A DNA stretch of 48,319 bases, taken from the NCBI GenBank assembly GCA_020446945.1, contig JAGRDS010000026.1, positions 1 through 48,319 of the forward strand. The letters are read 5' to 3'. This document shows, one piece after another, positions 17,521-25,015 of the stretch; the stretch's first letter is position 1, and each line of letters opens with the position of its first letter. The translations under genes were made by a program, and so were the position numbers. The DNA comes from Parvularculaceae bacterium. Lineage in GTDB: Bacteria; Pseudomonadota; Alphaproteobacteria; Caulobacterales; Parvularculaceae. Under the pieces are notes generated by a model. It made no database searches. It saw only the letters and a program-made list of their open reading frames with translations, and was not told where the DNA came from.

Positions 17521-18012
17521 TTAATCCCGTCGAAATATCCTGTAGAAGGCACGCACAACTTTTTTGACCTTCGCAGCATCGCTGTTTCCGTCAATCTCGC
17601 CTCTAGCAATCAGGAGTCTGGCAGCGTCGGCGACTGATCCTGCCTCGCCGGAACCAAGCATCCCGGAAACGCTTTGCGCCCATTGAAATTCGCGGCGTTT
17701 CTGATCGCTTCTTTTCGGCGGTCTCCCACGGCGTTTATCGGGCAACAGCGCGCCACAAAGTGCGCGCTCAACATCGTCTACATTTACTGCCATCCAGATA
17801 GGAAGTTCATATTCACGTTCGCTTTCCTGTACGTCTGCGTGGAGCAATTCGAGTAGCGCCCTTATTTGTTTTCCTGAAAACTCAACGCCTTTAATCTGCA
17901 CACGCACATGTCCGTCGTTAACCGCGCGCCAAAGATCAGCAGGCGTTCGCCCAGCATATGAGAGATAATATTCAAACGCTTTTCGCGGCGTAGCCCACGT
18001 GTATGATGGCAT
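17521..18012 (-). CDS. Orphan island protein with RGRP motif
   Basis: The 163-residue protein is not recognised. The N-terminal half (about 1-90) is mixed (RKAFEYYLSYAGRTPADLWRAV, VEFSGKQIRALLELL). A short basic hinge DKRRGRPPKRS at about 92-102 resembles an AT-hook. The C-terminal part is helical and basic (VADAARLLIARGEID, AAKVKKVVRAFYRIFRRD). DNA binding is plausible. It lies between integrase and excisionase genes and has its own 98-base upstream gap, so it may be independently transcribed cargo. Confidence 0.55.
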   Translation of the reverse strand: MPSYTWATPRKAFEYYLSYAGRTPADLWRAVNDGHVRVQIKGVEFSGKQIRALLELLHADVQESEREYELPIWMAVNVDDVERALCGALLPDKRRGRPPKRSDQKRREFQWAQSVSGMLGSGEAGSVADAARLLIARGEIDGNSDAAKVKKVVRAFYRIFRRD

Positions 18013-18143
18013 CGCCGCCTCCCTAGCGGCTCCCTAAATTGAAGCAGGGAAACGCGTTGGAAGTGCGCTTGTCGGCTGGCCGGCCTATCCCTTGCCGTCC
18101 TAGATTGTCCGCCAGCGTCAGAATTTCAATACTGTGTTGGTAA

Positions 18144-19391
18144 TTAGGCTGCCGCGCCTCTGATTGGCGTCACCGTCGCCGATGTCGCGCCGCCGCCAGA
18201 ACAGTAATTCGCCCAATCGTTCATTAGCCGCCGCCGCTTCTCGATCAGGTCGCCGCGCCGGTAAGCAGCCTCGGCCTTGTTACCGATGACATGCGCCAAC
18301 GCCATTTCGCAGACTTCATGCGCATAGGCGGTGGATTCCGCCGCCCAATCCCGAAACGCGGAACGGAAGCCGTGAACGGTCGCGTCGATCTTCATCCGGC
18401 GGAGCAGCATCGTCATCGCCATGACCGATAGCTTGCCGCCCTTGTCGGCGGGAAAGACCCATTCGCTATTGAGCGGCTTCACCGCCTGCAATATTTCGAC
18501 GGCGCGGCGCGATAGCGGAACGCGGTGTTCGCGCCCCGCCTTCATGCGGCTCGCCGGGATCGTCCAGACGGCCTTCTGCAGATCGACTTCCGACCATGTC
18601 GCGCCGATGACCTCGCTTGTTCGCGTCGCGGTGAGGATCGTAAATTCGAGCGCCAGCGCCGCCAGCGCATCACGCTTGCAAAGTTCGCCGACAAAGGCCG
18701 GGATAGCGTCATAGGCCATCGCCTTGTGATGGCCTCGTGAAAGCCTTGCGCGCGCCGGGAGCAGCTCTTTCAGATGCCCGCGCCATCGCGCCGGGTTCTC
18801 GCCGCTGCGATAGCCGCGCACTCGGGCCGCGTTGAGGATAGTCTCGATACGGCCTCTCACCCGGCTCGCCGTCTCCGGTTTCGTTTTCCAGAGCGGCTCA
18901 AGAATTTCGAGAATGTGCGGCGTGTCGATTGTCGCCACCGGCAGGTCACCGATAACGGGGTAGACGTAGCTCGCCAGCGTGTTGCGCCATTGCTGGCGGT
19001 GTTTGGCGTTGCGCCAGCTTCCCTCATTGGCGTCGAGATACGCCTCGGCGGCCGTTTTGAACGTGACGCCGGCGATTTTAGAGGCCAGCGCATCTGCTGC
19101 CGCCTCTGCGGCTTCCCGTTCGCGCTCATCAAGCGGGTCGATCCCCGCCTTTACTTTGAGACGTAACGCGGACGCCGCGTCACGAGCCTGCGCCAGCGAC
19201 AGCGCGTCCAAGCCGGAAGCAGCGCCCAATCCAATGTCGCGCGCTTTGCCCTTCAGCATGTAGCGAAAGACCCACGAGCGCGCGCCGCTTTCCTTCACCA
19301 GCAAATGCAGACCGCCGCCATCGACGTGACGGCCGGGCTTGGCGTTCTTGACCGTGAGCGGGGTCAGTGCATTGGACAGCTTCTTCGGCAT
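18144..19391 (-). CDS. int: Tyrosine recombinase/integrase of the tRNA-Ser island
   Basis: The 415-residue P4-like integrase starts MPKKLSNALTPLTVKNAKPG, the usual N-terminal arm-binding domain of tRNA-targeting integrases. The core-binding domain spans about 105-200. Catalytic residues from this ATG are Arg257 (TRTSEV), His340/Arg343 (HGFRSAFRDW), His366 (LAHVIGNK) and the nucleophile Tyr377 (AAYRRGD), so it looks intact. ATG 19391 has GGAG about 11 bases upstream; an in-frame GTG at 19424 would add residues outside the family pattern. It lies 165 bases from attR, reading toward the tRNA. Confidence 0.94.
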   Translation of the reverse strand: MPKKLSNALTPLTVKNAKPGRHVDGGGLHLLVKESGARSWVFRYMLKGKARDIGLGAASGLDALSLAQARDAASALRLKVKAGIDPLDEREREAAEAAADALASKIAGVTFKTAAEAYLDANEGSWRNAKHRQQWRNTLASYVYPVIGDLPVATIDTPHILEILEPLWKTKPETASRVRGRIETILNAARVRGYRSGENPARWRGHLKELLPARARLSRGHHKAMAYDAIPAFVGELCKRDALAALALEFTILTATRTSEVIGATWSEVDLQKAVWTIPASRMKAGREHRVPLSRRAVEILQAVKPLNSEWVFPADKGGKLSVMAMTMLLRRMKIDATVHGFRSAFRDWAAESTAYAHEVCEMALAHVIGNKAEAAYRRGDLIEKRRRLMNDWANYCSGGGATSATVTPIRGAAA

Positions 19392-19488
19392 CGGCGTCGG
19401 TCTCCGTTCCCATAATGGCTCCACGAAAATGGGCTGTTTTTATGGGAACGCAATGGGACGCCGGCGGATTTGTTTTCAACACTGCACA

Positions 19489-19519
19489 CAAGAAAGCCTT
19501 ACGCCATCGGCCTTTCTTG
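19489..19519. repeat. Inverted repeat between integrase start and attR
   Basis: CAAGAAAG (19489-19496) and CTTTCTTG (19512-19519) form an 8-bp inverted repeat with 15 bases between. It lies upstream of int and 38 bases inside attR, where integrase arm-type or excisionase sites are expected. A weak hairpin is the alternative. Confidence 0.35.
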
Positions 19520-19556
19520 AACGCCCCCGAACGTAGCGGAATGCTAGTTTAGCGGA

Positions 19557-19570
19557 CTCTCTCTCCGCCA
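19557..19570 (+). repeat. attR: second copy of the tRNA-Ser 3' end
   Basis: An exact 14-base copy of the tRNA terminus, not attached to any tRNA-like structure. It marks the right end of the island; host sequence resumes at 19571. Confidence 0.85.
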
Positions 19571-19671
19571 GTTTGTTTTCGCTCACGGAAAATCGCTGTG
19601 CGATGTCCTACGCGGGGGCCGCCCCTATCGGCCGGACAGCGCGCGCGGCTTTGAAGAAGCGAGTTTGAAAC

Positions 19672-20019
19672 TCAATCCCTCGTCTTTGCGAGCAGCGTTT
19701 CAAGCCTGCCGAGCGTCTCGTCCCATTGTTGCGACACGCTGGCGAGATAGGCTGCGCTGTTCTCCAGCGTCTTACGTTCGATGGAAAAGTGCGTTTGCCT
19801 GCCGGTTCGCTTGCGAATGACAATGCCCGCGGCCTCCAGCGCCGAAAGGTGCTTGGTCACGCCCTGCCTTGTCAGGTCGAAGCCGCTCGATAACTGCATG
19901 ATCGAATGCGCGCGCCCGTCGCGCAGCCTTTCCACCAGAGCAAGGCGCGTTGGATCGCCCAGCGCCGCAAAGACTGCTGCGGCGCGGACCGCCGATTCAT
20001 TATCCGGAAGAAGCGACAT
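19672..20019 (-). CDS. ArsR-family transcriptional regulator (module 1)
   Basis: The 115-residue winged-helix repressor has FAALGDPTRLALVERLRDG, the recognition helix region LTRQGVTKHLSALEAAGIV and the wing RKRTGRQTHFSIE. No metal-binding CXC motif is present, so it is of the non-metal SdpR/YdfF-like class usually paired with AHSA1 proteins. It is the second gene of a unit, overlapping the AHSA1 gene by 20 bases. It probably represses its own operon through the two palindromes at 20460-20519. Confidence 0.9.
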   Translation of the reverse strand: MSLLPDNESAVRAAAVFAALGDPTRLALVERLRDGRAHSIMQLSSGFDLTRQGVTKHLSALEAAGIVIRKRTGRQTHFSIERKTLENSAAYLASVSQQWDETLGRLETLLAKTRD

Positions 20020-20455
20020 GAGCGGCGATATTCCCGGTCTGAATATTCCAGCCTTCGGCGTTGTCTCGCATCACATCTATCCGGCGGGATTCCGGTAATG
20101 AGTCAAAGCCGCTTTCCGTTACAGTCAGCCGCGTCCGCCCGCCTTCGACAGGCTCGAGCGCAAATTCAACATGGGTGGTCGGCTGTTTGGCGATCGGCAA
20201 ATCGGATTTTTCATCGAAATCGCACCACCGGAACGAGAACAATCGCTCCGCCTCCATGCGCTCGACGGTCGCGCGCCACGGATAGTGTTCATAGCCCGGA
20301 AAGGTCATCCGCCCGGTGGACAACCCGCCCGGACGAAAAGGCTGATCGAGTTTGACGCGAAACCATTGGCCGAATTCATTGTGGTCCGTCAGGGCGCGCC
20401 ACACGCGGGAGACCGGCGCTTCGAGAACGACTGTCTTGACGATATCATCTGCCAT
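20000..20455 (-). CDS. SRPBCC/AHSA1-family protein (module 1)
   Basis: The 151-residue protein starts ADDIVKTVVLEAPVSRVWRALTDHNEFGQWF, the START-like fold entry. It continues with FPGYEHYPWRATVERMEAERLFSFRW and TTHVEFALEPVEGGRTRLTVTESGFDSLP. These proteins have a hydrophobic cavity and are assumed to bind a small ligand or act as co-chaperone-like factors; the ligand is unknown. It is the first gene of the module. AGGAGG lies 7 bases before the ATG, inside a palindrome. Confidence 0.9.
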   Translation of the reverse strand: MADDIVKTVVLEAPVSRVWRALTDHNEFGQWFRVKLDQPFRPGGLSTGRMTFPGYEHYPWRATVERMEAERLFSFRWCDFDEKSDLPIAKQPTTHVEFALEPVEGGRTRLTVTESGFDSLPESRRIDVMRDNAEGWNIQTGNIAAHVASSG

Positions 20456-20459
20456 AAAT

Positions 20460-20475
20460 GCAACCTCCTGGTTGC
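20460..20475. promoter_or_regulatory. Proximal palindromic operator of the AHSA1-ArsR module 1
   Basis: GCAACC-TCCT-GGTTGC is a perfect 6-4-6 palindrome next to the AHSA1 start. It covers the Shine-Dalgarno sequence and the predicted transcription start, so a bound repressor would block initiation. In RNA it could also fold and mask the ribosome site. Confidence 0.6.
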
Positions 20476-20478
20476 GCG

Positions 20479-20507
20479 TTTTTAGCCCCGCGCGAATGTA
20501 ATTGCAA
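20479..20507 (-). promoter_or_regulatory. Promoter of the AHSA1-ArsR module 1
   Basis: On the minus strand TTGCAA (20507-20502) and TAAAAA (20484-20479) are 17 bases apart. The -35 box lies inside the distal palindrome, and the predicted start falls near 20472 in the proximal one. Confidence 0.6.
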
Positions 20508-20519
20508 CCATTTTGTTGC
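20504..20519. promoter_or_regulatory. Distal palindromic operator of module 1
   Basis: GCAACC-ATTT-TGTTGC repeats the proximal palindrome with one mismatch, 44 bases away (about four helical turns). It overlaps the -35 box. Two sites on the same DNA face suit cooperative binding by a dimeric ArsR repressor. Confidence 0.6.
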
Positions 20520-20608
20520 GTATTGAATGCCGGCGCTTTCCACCCCTTAGAGCCGCCGCGGCGCCGTTCCGGCCAGTCCGGCGGCGGCGCGCGGTCGCGT
20601 TACGCGAT

Positions 20609-21094
20609 TTATTCCGTATCAAGACGATATTTCAGGAACGCCGCACCCTGATAATCGACCGTTCCAACATGACGCGCGCCGAGGCGTTTGAGCGCGCCGA
20701 AATTTCTGCGCGAGGGCGGCAGGAGAAAAGTCGCATAGGAAATTCGCCGGTCATTCCTCGCAAAATCAATCGCCATTTTCGTAATGCGCGGTCCAAGGCC
20801 GAAGCTATCGGGCGTCAGGACAAGCGCGAAATCCCATTCCTCGCCCTCGCGCTGAAAACCGCCCCACCCCGCATAGGCGCCCGAATGCAGGATCGCCCAG
20901 CACCCCAGCCCGTCGCGGCGCCATCCATCCTCCTTCGCTTCGATAAATTCCTCAACGCGGCGACTATCCCATTGCGACGTCAACAGCGGCAAATGCGCGG
21001 CGATGCGCGGATCGCGCATGTGGGAAAGAATTTCGTCCGGATCGACGTCGCGCAATCTGACGAATTCAATCGCGGATTTTTCTGGTTCGTTCAC
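20609..21094 (-). CDS. GNAT-family N-acetyltransferase
   Basis: The protein of about 161 residues starts at a GTG (VNEPEKSAIEFVRLRDVDPD). The GNAT fold is suggested by IAAHLPLLTSQWD, CWAILHSGAYAGWGGFQ, the strand WDFALVLTPDSFGLGPRITKMAIDFA and the late PPSRRNFGALKRLGARHVG. The pyrophosphate loop is not the textbook Q/RxxGxG/A but GLGPRI. It would move an acetyl group from acetyl-CoA to an unknown amine. It stands alone on the minus strand, 101 bases after the rlmJ stop. A TTG ten codons upstream is the alternative start. Confidence 0.72.
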   Translation of the reverse strand: MNEPEKSAIEFVRLRDVDPDEILSHMRDPRIAAHLPLLTSQWDSRRVEEFIEAKEDGWRRDGLGCWAILHSGAYAGWGGFQREGEEWDFALVLTPDSFGLGPRITKMAIDFARNDRRISYATFLLPPSRRNFGALKRLGARHVGTVDYQGAAFLKYRLDTE

Positions 21095-21195
21095 GGATCG
21101 ACACTTTCGGCGAGGAGATTTCAAACGTCTTCGCTCGGCCGAATGGAACGGCGGGCCGGATTACGCAATCGGCGCCGGATCAAAATCGCGCGACC

Positions 21196-22065
21196 TTATC
21201 CGGCTGCGCCTTCATCGATCGCGCAGGCGCCGTTTTCCGTTTCCCTGACGCGCCAGCCGCCGCCGCGCGCCGCCGCGAGTTTTCGCGACAGGTAGGGCAG
21301 GCATTCGGCAAGTCCCGCCGCAAGGCCGAATGGCGGATTGATGACGACCAGCCGGCTGCCGGAGAGTTCGCCGGCGGCCCGCGGGCCGATGGATAATTCC
21401 GCCTCAAGCATGTGACGCCGGCCGATCGTCGCCGCCGCCTGAGCGAACGCGCCGAACCCGGCATCGTCCTTGATCGGACCCCAGATCATGAACGCGCCGC
21501 TCGCCCATCGTTTCATTCCGTCGGTCAGCGCCTGCGCCAGGCGCTCGTATTCGCCCGGTTTCTCGAACGGCGGATCGATCAGGACGAGACCGCGCCGCTC
21601 CTTCGGCGGCAGGAACGCGCGAACCGCCTCATAACCGTCGCGTTCAAAAATTTTTATTCGTCCGTCGCGGCCGATAGCATCTTGCAGGCGCCGGCGTTCG
21701 TCCGGATGGAGTTCGCAGAATTTGGCGCTGTCATCTGCGCGAAGGGCGCTTTGAATAATCAGCGGCGAACCCGGATACCATCGCAGCGCCCCGCCGAACG
21801 GATTGCACGCGCCGACAGCCAGCAAATAAGGCTGGAGCGCGCGCGGCGCGTCGCTCTCATTATATATGCGCAAGACGCCGCCATGGTGTTCGCCCGAACG
21901 GCGCGCCTCCTCCCCAGACAGATCGTAAGACCCGCGGCCGGCATGCGTGTCGAGTACGGCGAAGGGCTTGTCCTTCGCCTTCAGGCGCGCAAGCGCAATC
22001 GACAGGGCGGCATGCTTTAAAACATCGCAATGATTGCCCGCATGGAATGCGTGACGATAATTCAT
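21196..22065 (-). CDS. rlmJ: 23S rRNA (adenine(2030)-N6)-methyltransferase RlmJ
   Basis: The 289-residue SAM-dependent methyltransferase modifies A2030 of 23S rRNA. ATG 22065 gives MNYRHAFHAGNHCDVLKHAA, the exact family N-terminus; the longer upstream reading is noncoding leader sequence. SAM-binding DTHAGRGSYDL and the catalytic DPPFE (LVLIDPPFEKPGEY) are present. It is divergent from rplU across a 474-base gap. Confidence 0.95.
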   Translation of the reverse strand: MNYRHAFHAGNHCDVLKHAALSIALARLKAKDKPFAVLDTHAGRGSYDLSGEEARRSGEHHGGVLRIYNESDAPRALQPYLLAVGACNPFGGALRWYPGSPLIIQSALRADDSAKFCELHPDERRRLQDAIGRDGRIKIFERDGYEAVRAFLPPKERRGLVLIDPPFEKPGEYERLAQALTDGMKRWASGAFMIWGPIKDDAGFGAFAQAAATIGRRHMLEAELSIGPRAAGELSGSRLVVINPPFGLAAGLAECLPYLSRKLAAARGGGWRVRETENGACAIDEGAAG

Positions 22066-22197
22066 AACTCTTGCGCCCTTACCGCGCCGGGTCGGAAATG
22101 AAAATCGCCTGGCGCGACAAATACGGGCGCGGCGAAACCAATTACAGCCGCCGGTCGCTTGCGCGCGGGCGCCGTTCAGCCTTATGGTTCTCTCTCT

Positions 22198-22236
22198 GGC
22201 GGCCCCGCTTTTTGCGCGGCCGCCATTCTTGTTTTT
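22198..22236 (+). terminator. Terminator-like hairpin in the rplU leader
   Basis: GGCGGCC (22198-22204) pairs with GGCCGCC (22218-22224) and is followed by ATTCTTGTTTTT on the plus strand. On the minus strand there is no T-run. No plus-strand gene lies upstream that would need a terminator, so an attenuator in a long rplU leader is the likeliest role. A weak promoter candidate is TTGCGC/TTATGG around 22159-22187. Confidence 0.6.
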
Positions 22237-22533
22237 GCGGTCAGGAAACTGACGCTGGCGCGCACCTGCGCGCGGCTCTTTGACATTGTGAATTGGCGAA
22301 CCCGCCGGCGCGGCTGACGGGTTCGGAACAAGCGGACGGCTTTTTCCGGCGCGAAGCGGCGGCGAGAGCCGGCGCCGGCAGCCGGCGGGACAGTTTCGCC
22401 GGCGATCGCCGATCGTCTGTTTGAGCGCTTGACCAAACCCGGTTCTGCGGCTAGCTAGCCGCCTTCCATAAAAACCGGGCGGCAGAAACCGGGGCGAAAA
22501 AGGACGCTGGCGCACAAAGTGCGCATAAAGGAG
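22237..22533 (+). promoter_or_regulatory. Structured rplU-rpmA 5' leader with boxA-like motif
   Basis: GCTCTTTGACA at 22275-22285 closely matches the boxA element bound by NusB/S10. It is followed by a 7-bp hairpin (22298-22304 with 22318-22324). A nested stem follows (22438-22444 with 22473-22479 enclosing the 16-base palindrome 22447-22462), then a 6-bp hairpin (22510-22515 with 22519-22524) directly before the Shine-Dalgarno AAGGAG (22528-22533). No coding region is credible here. The region between rlmJ and the hairpin at 22198 holds nothing else I can name. Confidence 0.55.
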
Positions 22534-22539
22534 TCGAAT

Positions 22540-23187
22540 ATGTACGCAGTCGTAAAGACTGGCGGTAAGCAATACCGCGTCGCCAAGGACGATGTCCTGA
22601 AAATCGAGCGCCTTACGGGCGATGAGGGCGACATTATCACGCTGGACGAAGTCCTGATGATCGGCGACGGCGCGGATGTCACGCTCGGCGCGCCGCTAAT
22701 CGCAGGCGCATCGGTCGCGGCCGAAATCGTCGAACAGACGCGCGGCCCGAAGATCGTGATTTTCAAAAAGCGCCGCCGCCAGAATTACCGCCGCAAGAAG
22801 GGCCATCGTCAGATGCTGACGGTCGTCAGGATCACCGACATCCTGACCGACGGCGCGAAACCTTCGGCGAAAAAGGCCGCCGCCAAAAAACCGGCGGCGA
22901 AAAAGGAAAGCGCGAAGAAAGAAACCGCACCGGCGGCTGATTTCGTCGACGATGTTTCGCTGATCGGCGGCGTCGGGCCGAAGCTGAAAGAAAAGCTCGA
23001 AGGCTACGGCGTATCTTCGCTGAAGCAGATCGCGCAAATGTCGAAAGACGACCTCGCCAAAATGGACGAGGCGCTGGAGCTTCACGGTCGCGCCGAACGC
23101 GATGAATGGATCGAACAGGCGAAAGAACTCGTCGCCGGCAAGCCGCCGCGGGCCAAGACCGATCGCGCGCGCGCGTCGGACGAATAA
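22540..23187 (+). CDS. rplU: Ribosomal protein L21 with C-terminal helix-hairpin-helix extension
   Basis: The 215-residue protein starts [18 protein letters not shown] behind AAGGAG. Residues 1-103 are a complete L21 ([22 protein letters not shown]). An Ala/Lys-rich linker (about 107-130) follows, then a helix-hairpin-helix domain at about 141-165 ([20 protein letters not shown]) with further helices to the end. Canonical L21 is about 103 residues; long extensions occur in alphaproteobacteria. L21 binds 23S rRNA in the large subunit; the extension may add RNA or DNA contacts. It is in an operon with rpmA, 17 bases apart. Confidence 0.96.
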   Translation: MYAVVKTGGKQYRVAKDDVLKIERLTGDEGDIITLDEVLMIGDGADVTLGAPLIAGASVAAEIVEQTRGPKIVIFKKRRRQNYRRKKGHRQMLTVVRITDILTDGAKPSAKKAAAKKPAAKKESAKKETAPAADFVDDVSLIGGVGPKLKEKLEGYGVSSLKQIAQMSKDDLAKMDEALELHGRAERDEWIEQAKELVAGKPPRAKTDRARASDE

Positions 23188-23204
23188 GGTAAAGGAGACG
23201 GATC

Positions 23205-23462
23205 ATGGCGCATAAAAAGGCAGGCGGTTCGTCGAAGAACGGCCGCGATTCAGAATCGAAACGGCTCGGCGTAAAGAAATTCGGCGGCGAGGCGGTTGTT
23301 CCCGGCAACATCATCGTGCGCCAGCGCGGCACGAAATATCACGCCGGCGCAAATGTCGGCATGGGCCGCGATCACACGCTTTACGCCCTGACCGGCGGGC
23401 GCGTTGAATTCGCGACCAAGGCGAAAGGCCGGCAATATGTGTCGGTGGCGCCCGACGCCTGA
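23205..23462 (+). CDS. rpmA: Ribosomal protein L27
   Basis: The 85-residue protein starts [20 protein letters not shown], whose flexible N-terminus reaches the peptidyl-transferase centre. The rest ([31 protein letters not shown]) is standard. AAAGGAG lies upstream. A strong terminator ends the rplU-rpmA transcript. Confidence 0.98.
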   Translation: MAHKKAGGSSKNGRDSESKRLGVKKFGGEAVVPGNIIVRQRGTKYHAGANVGMGRDHTLYALTGGRVEFATKAKGRQYVSVAPDA

Positions 23463-23503
23463 CCGGGCGGCGCCTCGCCGGACGACATCGCGATCAAGAT
23501 TTG

Positions 23504-23535
23504 AAAAAGAGCCGGCGCCCCGCCCGGCTCTTTTT
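23504..23535. terminator. Bidirectional terminator between rpmA and the Glu-Pro-rich gene
   Basis: A perfect 12-bp stem (23504-23515 with 23524-23535) has an 8-base loop. It carries A5 on the left and T5 on the right, so it works for rpmA on the plus strand and for the converging gene, whose stop codon is within the last bases of the stem, on the minus strand. Confidence 0.88.
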
Positions 23536-24961
23536 ATTCGTCCGGCGGAGAGTTGGCTTTTTCAGCTTCTTCGAGATCGCGGCGCAGTTTTTCAACGTCC
23601 TTGTTGTCGACGAGCGGATCATCGCGCCGCGTCCAGGACGGCTGGGCGATCGGTTCGAGTAGTTGCGGGCGCGTGCCGGAAGCGGGATCGTCGGCGATAT
23701 TGGCCCCGCCGAGATTTTGATCCCGCCGGAAATCTTCAAGGTCTTCAATTCTGCGCTGCTGCTCGGCACGGCGCGCGATTTCCGGGCCGAACGTGACGGC
23801 GTCGTCGGAGAAATCGCCGTGACGGCGGCGGTCTTTCAAAATCGCGGCGGCCTTTGAAAAATCTTCGCCTGACGAACCGGGCCGCCAGCCCGATCTGATT
23901 TCGGGGCGGCCCGCGCATTCGGCGATCTTTTCCTTGTCGGTGAATTCGTCGGGACAGAAAATCGCGACGACGCCGGATGCACCCGGCGCGACGGATACGT
24001 CCCCCTTTGGAAGTTCGACCGCCGGCAACGCAAACCGGCCGGCGCCGAAAACGGGGTCTTCATCGAACATGTCGTCGCCGGCTGGTTGAGGCGTCGCCGG
24101 CTCGCTCGCCGGGGCGCCGGGTTGCTCGTCGAGCACATCGGATTCGTCGGCGCCGGCTTCGATTTCTCCGCGCACGGCGGATTGAGGTTCATCCTCGTCG
24201 TTTTCGCGCGCGTCCTCTTCGGCTTGCGCCCGCCTCGCTTCGGGCTCCGCCTCTATCAAGGGCGGCGCGTCTTCTTCGGCCGGCGCCTGCTCGCCTTCGA
24301 CGATGATATCGCCGGGCGTCGTCTCCTCAATGTCCGGCGGCGGAGACGGCTCGGGCTGATCCGGGATAAAGGGCGCGTCCTCGATTTGCGACGGGGGGGC
24401 GAACGCTTCCTCCGGCGTCAGATCGATAGCAGGCTCCGGTTCGGGCTCTGGCTCCGGCGCCGGCTCAGGTTCAGGTTCGGGCTCGGGCTCAATTTCCGGT
24501 TCGGGGACGGGTTCCGGTTCCAGAGCGATCTCCGGCTCTTCAACGGGCTCAGGCTCGGGTTCGGGCGGAGCGATTTCCGGATCGCGCAGATCGACGACCG
24601 GCGGATTGGCCGGAAGATCGACAAAGACGACAGACATCGAATCGGCGGGCTTGTTCGGCACGAATATCCTGACACGTCCGTAAACCGCGAGAACGGCCAG
24701 CATGGCGAGGTTCAAAAGCACCGCGCCGACGAGCGCCATGCGCGCACGTCTTTGCGGTTTTGCGGCGATCCGCTCGACAGCGCGCGTGATCGACCGGTCA
24801 AGCTTTCGGAGCGGGCGTCTCAACGCGCGCGGCGGCGCGTATCGAACAAGGCGCCGGCGCGGCGGATGCGGCAATCGTTCCCGCCGCAAAGGCGCTTGCG
24901 CCTGGCCGGTCGCGCCGGATAACGCGGCTTGCGTCGTTTCGGTCTCGGTGTTTGTCGGCAT
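23534..24961 (-). CDS. Glu-Pro-rich single-pass membrane protein, unknown function
   Basis: The 475-residue protein has a basic cytoplasmic N-terminus (to about 74), one membrane segment (about 75-95, [21 protein letters not shown]), [10 protein letters not shown], then a long acidic, proline-rich stalk with EP repeats (about 128-178) extending acidic to near residue 290. A folded C-terminal part contains [25 protein letters not shown] with two cysteines, and then charged helices. The layout recalls TonB-type periplasm-spanning stalks, but the C-terminal domain is not TonB and no ExbB/ExbD is near. It may link inner and outer envelope layers. The EP tract is repetitive on the DNA level too. 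Confidence 0.7.
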   Translation of the reverse strand: MPTNTETETTQAALSGATGQAQAPLRRERLPHPPRRRLVRYAPPRALRRPLRKLDRSITRAVERIAAKPQRRARMALVGAVLLNLAMLAVLAVYGRVRIFVPNKPADSMSVVFVDLPANPPVVDLRDPEIAPPEPEPEPVEEPEIALEPEPVPEPEIEPEPEPEPEPAPEPEPEPEPAIDLTPEEAFAPPSQIEDAPFIPDQPEPSPPPDIEETTPGDIIVEGEQAPAEEDAPPLIEAEPEARRAQAEEDARENDEDEPQSAVRGEIEAGADESDVLDEQPGAPASEPATPQPAGDDMFDEDPVFGAGRFALPAVELPKGDVSVAPGASGVVAIFCPDEFTDKEKIAECAGRPEIRSGWRPGSSGEDFSKAAAILKDRRRHGDFSDDAVTFGPEIARRAEQQRRIEDLEDFRRDQNLGGANIADDPASGTRPQLLEPIAQPSWTRRDDPLVDNKDVEKLRRDLEEAEKANSPPDE

Positions 24962-25015
24962 TGATCCGATCCGGCGTGACGCCTAAACGCAATTCATTGA
25001 AGGGAGAAGGATACG

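Larger units (their letters stand above)
13913..19570. mobile_element. Small tRNA-Ser genomic island
   Basis: The element of about 5.6 kb lies between 14-base direct repeats. It contains, from right to left on the minus strand, a tyrosine integrase, an orphan 163-aa gene, an AlpA-like factor, two short genes, a winged-helix protein, a putative HUH protein, two accessory genes and a lipoprotein. All genes lie on the minus strand. Many junctions are ATGA overlaps. No phage structural or conjugation genes are present, so it is a satellite or plasmid-like integrative element. The 246 bases after the tRNA (13927-14173) are AT-rich and hold no recognisable gene. The integrase lies at the end away from the tRNA. 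Confidence 0.82.

Noticed and set aside
22280..22309. TTGACA at 22280-22285 as a -35 promoter box for rplU
   Set aside because: No AT-containing -10 box lies 16-18 bases downstream (the region is CGCCGG), and the flanking bases fit boxA better. A promoter is not fully excluded.
21196..22572. rlmJ starting at 22572 as a 458-residue protein
   Set aside because: The N-terminal addition is basic, non-family and lies over the rplU leader; MNYRHAFHAGNHCDVLKH at 22065 is the family start.
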